A DNA stretch of 64,000 nt, taken from contig NZ_BIMA01000005.1 of NCBI RefSeq assembly GCF_004000845.1, positions 1 through 64,000 on the forward strand. The letters run 5' to 3'. The position numbers were made by a program, and so were the translations under genes. Origin of the DNA: Paenibacillus koleovorans NBRC 103111 (lineage in GTDB: Bacteria; Bacillota; Bacilli; Paenibacillales; NBRC-103111). Shown here piece after piece: positions 35,451-42,156 of the stretch (position 1 is its first letter; the number at the start of each line of letters is the position of its first letter). The notes beneath the pieces were generated by a model, which was not told where the DNA came from, searched no databases, and was given only the letters and a program-made list of their open reading frames with translations.

Positions 35451-36521
35451 ATGGATAAAATTCTCAAGAGCCGGCTGTTCGCATGGCTGGCCTATTTGCT
35501 GCTCATACTGCTGGCGCTGTTCCTGCTGCAGCAGCTGAAGCCGATGCTCTCCGCCACCTATGGATTTCTGAAAGCGGTTCTGGCCCCGTTTCTTATCGCC
35601 ATCATCATCTCTTACGTGCTGAATCCGATCGTGAATATGCTGAGCGCGCGCAAAGTGCCGAGGACGATGGCCGTGCTCTTGATTTATATCGTGTTCATCG
35701 CTTGTGTCGTCGTCGTACTGATGAATCTGATCCCGATGTTCATCAAGCAGCTGCGGGAGCTGAACGAGCATATGCCGGATTTGACGATGCGGGCGCAAGG
35801 GCTGTACGACGGGCTGAACGACAATCGGCTCATTCCGGAGAGCGTAAGGGTAGGGCTGGAGAAGGCGCTATTGAAGCTGGAGGACAATTTCTCGAGGACG
35901 GTGTCGGAAGCGGTGGGCGGGATCGGCTCGACGATCAGCCTGATGCTGGTAGCGTTCATCGTTCCATTCCTGGCGTTCTATATGCTGAAGGACTTTCAGT
36001 TGTTCGAGAGGGCGATACTGCGGTTCGTGCCGGCCAAACATCGCAAGAGCACGGTGAAGCTGGTCAAAGACATCGATACGGCGCTCGGCCACTATGTGCG
36101 GGGGCAATTTATCGTGTGCGTGATGATCGGGCTGCTCGCCTACATCGGCTACTGGATCATCGATATGCCTTATGCGCTGCTGCTCGCAAGCATTGTGGCG
36201 GTGTTCAACATTATCCCCTATATGGGGCCGTTCTTCGGCGCGGCACCGGCCATTATTATGGCGACGACGATTTCGCTGAAAATGGTCGTGCTCGTGGCGA
36301 TCGTCAATCTTCTCTGCCAAATTCTCGAAGGGAACGTCATCTCGCCGCAAGTCGTCGGCCGCTCCCTGCACCTGCATCCGATGGCGATTATTTTCGCGCT
36401 ACTGGTTGGGGGGGAGCTGGCCGGCGTCGTCGGGCTCATTCTGGCGGTGCCGTGCCTCGCGGTGCTGAAGGTCGCGGTGCATCATTTAATCGCTTATTTC
36501 GTGCAAAGGAAAACTACGTAA
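35451..36521 (+). CDS. AI-2E family transporter (YrrI/PerM-like)
   Basis: 356 residues with seven to eight transmembrane segments in the PerM/AI-2E arrangement: two N-terminal pairs, a soluble stretch at about 100-155, then a C-terminal bundle with G-x-x-A-x-I-G-Y, F-N-I-I-P-Y-M-G-P-F and V-I-S-P-Q-V-V-G-R-S-L-H-L-H-P near residue 300. Members export small solutes or act in ion homeostasis; only a few transport AI-2. B. subtilis yrrI lies in the same neighbourhood upstream of alaS, which is not in this window. The nitrilase gene is convergent 12 bases away. Confidence 0.9.
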   Translation: MDKILKSRLFAWLAYLLLILLALFLLQQLKPMLSATYGFLKAVLAPFLIAIIISYVLNPIVNMLSARKVPRTMAVLLIYIVFIACVVVVLMNLIPMFIKQLRELNEHMPDLTMRAQGLYDGLNDNRLIPESVRVGLEKALLKLEDNFSRTVSEAVGGIGSTISLMLVAFIVPFLAFYMLKDFQLFERAILRFVPAKHRKSTVKLVKDIDTALGHYVRGQFIVCVMIGLLAYIGYWIIDMPYALLLASIVAVFNIIPYMGPFFGAAPAIIMATTISLKMVVLVAIVNLLCQILEGNVISPQVVGRSLHLHPMAIIFALLVGGELAGVVGLILAVPCLAVLKVAVHHLIAYFVQRKTT

Positions 36522-36533
36522 CACAGATTGCCG

Positions 36534-37463
36534 TCATTGACTGGTATGGGCAGCTGCGGCTTGGCGGTACAGCTCCGGTCGGCGATCGTAAAAGGGGGCT
36601 ACAGCGCCTTCCGTGCGATTGTAGCGCAGCTTCTCGAGGTCGGCTGCTGCGGTAGCGAGTCCGCTTCGGTTGACCGGCCCTTGGGCGAGCACGCCGTTCG
36701 GTGGGAAAGGGCGGTCGCACGGCGCGAAGATGCCCGCTTGGCAATAGCCTTCGTCAACCTGCGCAACACCCGGCATTTGCCCTACGAGCCCGCTCAGTGC
36801 GACATACAGCTGGTTCTCGACGGCACGGGCCTGGCTGCAATGGCGAACGCGGTAATAGCCGGCAGCGGCGTCGGTGTAGGAAGGACACAGGATCAGCTCG
36901 GCGCCTTGATCCGCCTGCAGGCGGACGCCTTCCGGGAATTCGATGTCATAACAAATTTGGATCCCCACACGTCCGAGCGGGGTATCGATCGTCTCGAACC
37001 GGTCCCCTGCCAGAAGCGGCCATGTGCGCTGCTCCTCCGGCGTCAGGTGGACTTTTTTGTGCCGATGCAGCCTTCCGTCAGGCAGGAACAGGAACGCCTC
37101 GTTGTAATAGTGGAGCGCAGAACCGTCGTTAGTGGGAGCGCCTTCCCGGTGGATGTGCGTACCGGCCAGAATCATCATCCCGGTTTCCCGGCTCCACCCG
37201 GCGAATTGCCGTTTGTACGTCTCCGTATAACCGTGCATGATCTCGCAGGCTTCCGCGTTCGTCGCAGGCGGATGCAGAGAGAGTAGCTGACCGGTCAAGT
37301 ATTCGGGGAATACGATTAGACGGGATCCGAGATAACAGGCTCTGCTAATGTAGGTGCGGACTTTTGTCCAAAATGCGCTCTCACTCTGCAGCGGTCCGAT
37401 TGTGAATTGGACGGCGGAGACGGTGCTGGTCTTCTGCTGCTTCAGTTTCGGTTGTTTGCCCAT
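36534..37463 (-). CDS. Carbon-nitrogen hydrolase (nitrilase superfamily)
   Basis: 309 residues from ATG 37463, which has GAGAGGAAA upstream. The Glu-Lys-Cys triad is complete: F-P-E-Y near residue 50, H-K-K-V-H-L-T-P near 134, and I-C-Y-D-I-E-F-P-E near 168. The family cleaves amides or nitriles in the cytoplasm. The gene overlaps the end of the GNAT gene by 22 bases in the -1 frame. In B. subtilis YhcX these two domains are one polypeptide, so the pair looks like a split version and the two proteins may work as a complex. Confidence 0.9.
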   Translation of the reverse strand: MGKQPKLKQQKTSTVSAVQFTIGPLQSESAFWTKVRTYISRACYLGSRLIVFPEYLTGQLLSLHPPATNAEACEIMHGYTETYKRQFAGWSRETGMMILAGTHIHREGAPTNDGSALHYYNEAFLFLPDGRLHRHKKVHLTPEEQRTWPLLAGDRFETIDTPLGRVGIQICYDIEFPEGVRLQADQGAELILCPSYTDAAAGYYRVRHCSQARAVENQLYVALSGLVGQMPGVAQVDEGYCQAGIFAPCDRPFPPNGVLAQGPVNRSGLATAAADLEKLRYNRTEGAVAPFYDRRPELYRQAAAAHTSQ

Positions 37464-38101
37464 AGGTTTCCTCTCGCGATCAGTTTTGTTTCCGTGTTGG
37501 GCCATTCCACGAGAACGCCGTAATGGAGCGATTCTTCGTCCTCCAAGTAATGCTCCAGCACCTGCAGCGGCCGCATCCCTTGCTTCAGCATGAAGCTGAG
37601 CACGAGGTCGCGGCGTTTGCCTTCGGCCACTTCGCGGACATAACTCTCCACGCTCAGCTGATCGGCGACCGCGTGAAATCCGGGAATGCGGCAGCCCGCC
37701 ATAAAACGCCGGAGCCCAAGCCGGACGACGAGCTGCTTCCGCGCCTCATAGAGCGCCTGAGCGACTCCGCGCCCGCGAAACGCGGGACGTACGCATACGT
37801 CGATCCCGTACAGGCTGTCGCCGTCAGGCTCATGGCTGCCGGCGATATAGCCGCGGTCGGACACCTCTTCCCAAGTGTGGGGTTGTCCCGTATACCGGAC
37901 GAGGAGCGAGGTGGCCGAGCCGGCCGGCACTCCGTCGCAATAGGCGATCATGGCTCCGTCCGGGAACGTCCGTACATGAGCGGCGACCTGCTCCTTTCTC
38001 CACCATAGCTCTTCGGGAAAAGGCGGCGGAAACGCCTCGCGCTGAATGTCGAGCAGCGCCTCGAAGTCATCGCTTGTATAAGTTCGAACCAGAAGGGACA
38101 T
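37442..38101 (-). CDS. GNAT-family N-acetyltransferase
   Basis: 219 residues from ATG 38101, preceded by GGAGGT; an ATG 36 bases upstream is less likely. The GNAT acetyl-CoA loop R-P-A-F-R-G-R-G-V-A lies near residue 106, after the beta-4 strand L-Y-G-I-D-V-C-V. A C-terminal extension (V-L-E-H-Y-L-E-D-E-E-S-L-H-Y-G-V-L-V-E-W) resembles the linker between GNAT and nitrilase domains in YhcX-like fusions. It is upstream of and overlaps the nitrilase gene. Confidence 0.88.
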   Translation of the reverse strand: MSLLVRTYTSDDFEALLDIQREAFPPPFPEELWWRKEQVAAHVRTFPDGAMIAYCDGVPAGSATSLLVRYTGQPHTWEEVSDRGYIAGSHEPDGDSLYGIDVCVRPAFRGRGVAQALYEARKQLVVRLGLRRFMAGCRIPGFHAVADQLSVESYVREVAEGKRRDLVLSFMLKQGMRPLQVLEHYLEDEESLHYGVLVEWPNTETKLIARGNLWANNRN

Positions 38102-38258
38102 GCCCGTACCTCCGTTCTTTTCCACATGTCGCTGCATGCTTTCCAGTATACTACAATGCGCGGCATGTCAAAAGTGAGCAAAATTGTACGAACGACTCCT
38201 AAAACTTAGCAAATTTGGTGTCTCTGACCCTTTCGACTTCGTGATATAGTTGCTTTGA

Positions 38259-38272
38259 AGCGTTTACATTAA
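38259..38272. promoter_or_regulatory. Candidate cre-like site before the MauE-like gene
   Basis: A 14-base segment in TTTGAAGCGTTTACAT matches the CcpA cre consensus at about twelve positions and lies roughly 15 bases before the start of the cysteine-rich peptide cassette. The call is weak because such matches occur by chance. Confidence 0.35.
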
Positions 38273-38287
38273 ATGAACTGGTGGTGA

Positions 38288-38833
38288 ATGATGAGCTTAT
38301 CCGGATGGATTCAACTGTTTCTCGCTTTTTTGTTCGCGCTTGCCGGCGCGGCCAAGCTCACCGCTTGGCAATCGTTTTGGCAAACGCTTACAATGCTGCA
38401 AGTGCCGGCCGGTCTTCGCGGTGCGCTTGCGGTGCTTATCCCCGTGCTGGAGCTTGCGGCGGCATGCATTTTAGTGCTTGGCCCCTGGAGCTTGCTGGGA
38501 GCATGGCTGCTGCTCGCGCTCCTCGTTTTGTTCGCCGCTGCCGTCGGCCTTGTCATGAAGAGCCGGGCAAACGTGACTTGCAACTGCTTCGGCAACCTGC
38601 TTCCCGGCTACTTGGGGAAGAAGACGCTGGCGCATATCGCCGTATTGGGGGCGCTCGACATCTATCTATTGGCGGCCGGGGAGTCGGATGCTCTCGCCTC
38701 GGCGTCGCCGATGGACTGGACTCTCGGCCTGGTGACCGCCGCCGGCCTGTTCACCTTATATGCATTGGGCAGCGCCGTGTACGGTCACTATACGTTTATG
38801 GCCAAAATGCAAGCCGGCGGCAGGAAGGGGTGA
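38288..38833 (+). CDS. MauE/DoxX-like redox-associated membrane protein
   Basis: 181 residues with four to five transmembrane segments. The motif C-N-C-F-G (Cys98, Cys100) after the third segment is typical of MauE/DoxX redox membrane proteins. MauE works with the thioredoxin-like MauD in forming the disulfides of the small, cysteine-rich methylamine dehydrogenase subunit. Here the next genes are a membrane-anchored thioredoxin-like protein (start seven bases after this stop) and a cysteine-rich peptide, the same logic on a smaller scale. The likely role is electron shuttling for disulfide formation or reduction outside the membrane (inference). A second ATG at 38291 is an alternative start. 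Confidence 0.85.
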   Translation: MMSLSGWIQLFLAFLFALAGAAKLTAWQSFWQTLTMLQVPAGLRGALAVLIPVLELAAACILVLGPWSLLGAWLLLALLVLFAAAVGLVMKSRANVTCNCFGNLLPGYLGKKTLAHIAVLGALDIYLLAAGESDALASASPMDWTLGLVTAAGLFTLYALGSAVYGHYTFMAKMQAGGRKG

Positions 38834-38839
38834 GCGCGG

Positions 38840-39385
38840 ATGAAGCTTGATTCGATGTCCGTTTCTTATGTGTTTCTATGGCTGCTCGTACTCGCTCTCG
38901 CCTGGACCGTCATTTACATGCTGAACAGCCGGAGGCCGCCGAGAAAGCCGGATACGCCGGGCGATCACGGTCTGCCTCTCCAGAAGCCGTTTCCCGAGCA
39001 GCGCATGACCTCGTTCTATGGAGAGGAGATCGCTGTCGTACCGCCGGACAAGCAGGGGGCAATTCTGCTCTTTCTCTCGGTGACCTGCAAGTCCTGCCAG
39101 CCGCTGTATTCGGTTATCCGCAAGCTTCCTGTTCTGTATCCGGACTATCAGGTCATCGTCTGGATTCTGGGCCGAAGCGAGGACGTCAGCGAGAAAATCA
39201 ACGAAAACTCCTTGCACAGGTCGAACATCGTTCATCAGAAGGAGCTGCAGTATCGGACAACGACTTATCCTTACTGCTATTGGATCGACAAGGAAGGAAG
39301 GGTGGTTGCGAAAGGAGCGGTAGGCTCCGAGGACGACATTGCCAACTTGGGCAAAAGCACGACCGATACTACGGAAAGGAGGTGA
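38840..39385 (+). CDS. Membrane-anchored thioredoxin-like protein (TlpA/MauD-like)
   Basis: 181 residues. One N-terminal transmembrane segment (about residues 8-27) would place the rest outside. The thioredoxin-like domain has active site C-K-S-C (Cys83, Cys86) after L-L-F-L-S-V-T, and a cis-Pro-like T-T-Y-P-Y near residue 140. The C-K-S-C pair differs from the usual C-G-P-C or C-P-P-C. It sits between the MauE-like gene and the cysteine-rich peptide, whose ribosome site begins inside its final codons. Its probable role is thiol-disulfide exchange on that peptide. Confidence 0.87.
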   Translation: MKLDSMSVSYVFLWLLVLALAWTVIYMLNSRRPPRKPDTPGDHGLPLQKPFPEQRMTSFYGEEIAVVPPDKQGAILLFLSVTCKSCQPLYSVIRKLPVLYPDYQVIVWILGRSEDVSEKINENSLHRSNIVHQKELQYRTTTYPYCYWIDKEGRVVAKGAVGSEDDIANLGKSTTDTTERR

Positions 39386-39390
39386 TATTA

Positions 39391-39534
39391 ATGGCTTGCA
39401 ATCATCCATCCATCTGCGGCGTTTGCACGTATTACTCGATGTGCGACAACGATCCGATCAATGGGGTCGCCTACTACTGGTATTTCGACAACTGTCTGGG
39501 AGACTGGGTATGCGATTGTCCTTGCACGTACTAG
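39391..39534 (+). CDS. Cysteine-rich 47-residue peptide, candidate disulfide or modified peptide
   Basis: 47 residues starting M-A-C-N-H-P and ending C-D-C-P-C-T-Y. Cysteines are at 3, 9, 12, 18, 35, 41, 43 and 45: eight, enough for four disulfides. It has five Asp, no Lys or Arg, six Tyr, one Phe and two Trp. There is no signal peptide and no double-Gly leader. Translation is strongly supported by AAAGGAGGTGATATTA before the ATG, which overlaps the end of the thioredoxin-like gene region. A hairpin follows and then an ABC exporter gene. I do not recognise the family. A bacteriocin-like, signalling or structural peptide is possible; a metal-binding metallothionein-like role is the main alternative. 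Confidence 0.8.
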   Translation: MACNHPSICGVCTYYSMCDNDPINGVAYYWYFDNCLGDWVCDCPCTY

Positions 39535-39554
39535 TTGAACAAATGACTGCCCGG

Positions 39555-39588
39555 CAAAGAGGTTCCGAAAGGAGCCTCTTTGTTTGGC
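39555..39588 (+). terminator. Hairpin between peptide and exporter genes (partial terminator)
   Basis: CAAAGAGG (39555-39562) and CCTCTTTG (39575-39582) pair with an inner TCC/GGA extension around GAA. The tail TTTGG is short, so some read-through into the exporter gene is expected, giving more peptide than exporter message. Confidence 0.65.
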
Positions 39589-39628
39589 GTTCCGGCTTTC
39601 ATTATAGAATCAAGGAAGGAGGCCAGCC

Positions 39629-41470
39629 ATGAATGCTCCCGCGAGGACCCCGGCAGGCGCTGCCGCCGGCACGGGCAAGGTGCGGCCGTCGCAGCTGATG
39701 CGAACGCTGATTCGGATCTTTCCGTTGATCTGGCAGGCGAATCGTACGTTGCTGCTATTGACGCTTGCGCTCCGGCTCGTGCAGGCCGCGCTGCCGGCAA
39801 TGCAGATCGTCGCGACCAAGTGGTTCTTCGACGCGGTCGCGCTCGCCGTCGAGCAGGGAGGCGGACAGCTGCAGCGGGTTATGTCGATCGTGGCGCTCCA
39901 GATCGGATTGGCGCTGGCGGGCATCATCGCCCATTCCGTACAGCAGGTATGGAAGGAGCAGCTGAAGCGTCACTTCAAGATGCTGATCGACGGCAAAATT
40001 GCCGCCAAATCGACCAAGCTGCCGCTTTCGTTTTTCGATAACGCGTCTACGTACGATTTGCTGAAGCGAGCCTCCAACAACTACTCGCTGCTTCATCTGC
40101 TGGAGGCGCAGCTGCAGCTGCTGCAGGATGTCCTGTCCATGGCGGCGCTGCTCGCCGTCTTGGCCGGCTTTCACTGGTCGCTGATCGGGTGTCTGCTCCT
40201 GTTCATGGGTACGACGGTGTTCGCCAATATGCGAATCGGTCATTCGCGGTATCAGCTGATGCGCGCGCAAACGCCGAATGTGCGCCGGATCGGCTACTCG
40301 TTCGGCTTGATGACCGACCGCGAGACGGCCAAGGAGCTTAGGCTGTTTGACCTGCAGACGTATTTTACGGAACGGTGGCGCCGGATTTTCTGGCAGGACG
40401 CCGCGCTTCAAGCCAAGCTTGATCGCCGTGCCGCGTGGACGCAAGTTGCCGTTAAAGGGCTGGGGGCGGTGATGCCCTTCGGAATCGTCATGCTGTTCCT
40501 GTGGTTCGGGCTGTCCGCCGGGACGATTACGATCGGAACGGTGGCCGCGCTGATCCAGGCGCTCACCTCCGCGCAGCAGAACGTCCAGATGATGGCCGGA
40601 GGAATCTCGACCTTGTACGAGAACACGCTCACTGCAGCCGATCTGTTCGCCTTTCTTCAAATGGAGGAGGAGTCTGCTCCTGAGCTCCCGATTCCGGTGC
40701 CGATCCCCATGCGCAGCGGCATTCGGGCGGAAGGGCTGACATTCGCCTATGCAGGCATGGAGAAACCGGCGCTGCGCGAATTGAATTTTACGATCCGGCC
40801 GGGTGAAACGATTGCGATCGTCGGCGAGAACGGAAGCGGCAAGTCGACTTTGGTCAAATGCCTGCTTGGGTTGTACTCGCCTGACTCGGGCCGCATCTTG
40901 TATGACAATGTCGATCTGAAGGAGCTGTCGCCGGCTGAACTGCGCGGACATGTGAGCGCGGTATTCCAGGATTTCGTCCGTTATCAATTCACCGTCCGGG
41001 AAAATATCGGCTTTGGCCGTATGGAACGGATGGAGGACGTGGCGGCGATGGAGCTGGCCGCTGCCAGAGGCGGGGCTGATGAGGTAATCGCCGATCTCCG
41101 GGGCGGATACGACGCCGAGCTCGGCGCTCTGTTCGAAGGCGGCCGCGAGCTGTCGTACGGGCAGTGGCAGAAGCTTGCGCTTAGCCGCGCGTTTTTTCGC
41201 GACGCATCCGTCATCGCTCTGGACGAACCGACGGCCTCGATGGATCCGGCGGCCGAGGTGGCCGTATTCGAGCGGTTCCTGCGGCTGAGCGAGGGCAGAA
41301 CGAGCCTGATCGTCTCGCACCGGCTGGGCATTTGCCGGCTGGCGGACCGGATTTTCGTCATGAAGGACGGAGTGCTCGTCGAGCAGGGCAGCCATGAGGA
41401 GCTAATGCTTCGGGAGGGGGAGTACGCGAGAGCTTTTCGGCTGCAGGCCCAATGGTATTTGAATACATGA
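39629..41470 (+). CDS. ABC exporter, fused membrane and ATPase domains
   Basis: 613 residues. The membrane half (about 30-330) has about six segments and lacks an N-terminal C39 peptidase. The ATPase half has Walker A G-E-N-G-S-G-K-S-T (399-407), a variant signature L-S-Y-G-Q-W-Q-K-L-A in place of LSGGQ, Walker B V-I-A-L-D-E-P-T and the H-loop V-S-H-R-L-G. The type resembles exporters found beside bacteriocin and lantibiotic genes. It lies 94 bases after the cysteine-rich peptide gene and has its own AAGGAAGGAGG site, so export of that peptide, or immunity to it, is the natural inference. Confidence 0.9.
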   Translation: MNAPARTPAGAAAGTGKVRPSQLMRTLIRIFPLIWQANRTLLLLTLALRLVQAALPAMQIVATKWFFDAVALAVEQGGGQLQRVMSIVALQIGLALAGIIAHSVQQVWKEQLKRHFKMLIDGKIAAKSTKLPLSFFDNASTYDLLKRASNNYSLLHLLEAQLQLLQDVLSMAALLAVLAGFHWSLIGCLLLFMGTTVFANMRIGHSRYQLMRAQTPNVRRIGYSFGLMTDRETAKELRLFDLQTYFTERWRRIFWQDAALQAKLDRRAAWTQVAVKGLGAVMPFGIVMLFLWFGLSAGTITIGTVAALIQALTSAQQNVQMMAGGISTLYENTLTAADLFAFLQMEEESAPELPIPVPIPMRSGIRAEGLTFAYAGMEKPALRELNFTIRPGETIAIVGENGSGKSTLVKCLLGLYSPDSGRILYDNVDLKELSPAELRGHVSAVFQDFVRYQFTVRENIGFGRMERMEDVAAMELAAARGGADEVIADLRGGYDAELGALFEGGRELSYGQWQKLALSRAFFRDASVIALDEPTASMDPAAEVAVFERFLRLSEGRTSLIVSHRLGICRLADRIFVMKDGVLVEQGSHEELMLREGEYARAFRLQAQWYLNT

Positions 41471-41501
41471 ACAGGAATATACAACCAAATCGCTGCTAAA
41501 G

Positions 41502-41527
41502 TGAAACTTTGTTTCTTGCCGGGCGTA
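41502..41527 (+). promoter_or_regulatory. Sigma-W-type ECF promoter of nfeD-floT
   Basis: TGAAAC (41502-41507), exactly 16 bases, CGTA (41524-41527): the sigma-W consensus. B. subtilis yuaF-floT (yuaG) is a known sigma-W operon. Transcription would start about 45 bases before the nfeD-like ATG. Confidence 0.88.
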
Positions 41528-41577
41528 TATAGGATTAGGCAACCTTGTTAACAACTGGCACGATATGGAGGAGAGGC

Positions 41578-42102
41578 ATGGAGCCGATTTACTGGATGTG
41601 CTTGAGCGGCGGTATCTTGCTCGCCCTTGTCACGGTCGTGTTTGGGGATATGGTCAGCAATGCCGTGCACGGAGCGCTAGATTTCATGTCGCTGGACGGG
41701 TTGCGGTTTCTGCAGCCGATGGTGATCGGGTCGGTCATCACCGTCTTCGGCGGTGCAGGCCTTATGCTCGAGCATTACTACGTCTGGGCGGCGATATGGG
41801 ACATCGCGGTGGCGATCCTGGCATCGCTCGTCATAGGCTGGAGCGTCTACGTGTTCTATGTGCGTCCGATGATGAACAGCGAGAACTCCACCGGGTTCTC
41901 CATCCACGACTTGACGGGTAAAATCGGGGAAGTGCTGGTGCCGATTCCGGCCAGAGGTTACGGCGAAGTGCTCGTTCGTGTGGGAGCGGCCAATACGAAT
42001 CAGATCGCGGCGAGCTTCGACGGGCAAGAATTCCGTTCTGGCGAGCGCATCGTAGTCGTGGAAGTGAAGGACGACACGCTGTACGTCTCCCGATTGGAGT
42101 AG
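41578..42102 (+). CDS. NfeD-family membrane protein (YuaF-like)
   Basis: 174 residues from ATG 41578, preceded by GGAGGAGAG. Three transmembrane segments lie at about 5-25, 48-68 and 73-95. A C-terminal OB-fold domain contains G-K-I-G-E-V-L-V-P-I-P-A-R-G-Y-G-E-V-L-V and Y-V-S-R-L. NfeD proteins pair with flotillins in membrane microdomains and affect fluidity and envelope-stress tolerance. The flotillin gene follows 54 bases later. Confidence 0.92.
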   Translation: MEPIYWMCLSGGILLALVTVVFGDMVSNAVHGALDFMSLDGLRFLQPMVIGSVITVFGGAGLMLEHYYVWAAIWDIAVAILASLVIGWSVYVFYVRPMMNSENSTGFSIHDLTGKIGEVLVPIPARGYGEVLVRVGAANTNQIAASFDGQEFRSGERIVVVEVKDDTLYVSRLE

Positions 42103-42156
42103 AAGGGCAAGCAACAGAGAAACGAATGCGAAACAGAGAGAGGAGAATTCGTAGAG

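Noticed and set aside
37442-37505. Programmed -1 frameshift joining GNAT and nitrilase
   Set aside because: The overlap lacks a canonical X-XXY-YYZ heptamer and the nitrilase has its own ATG with a ribosome site; kept only as a split-gene observation.
39391-39534. Simple metallothionein assignment for the Cys-rich peptide
   Set aside because: The redox partner genes and exporter fit disulfide chemistry and export better than cytoplasmic metal storage; retained as an alternative only.
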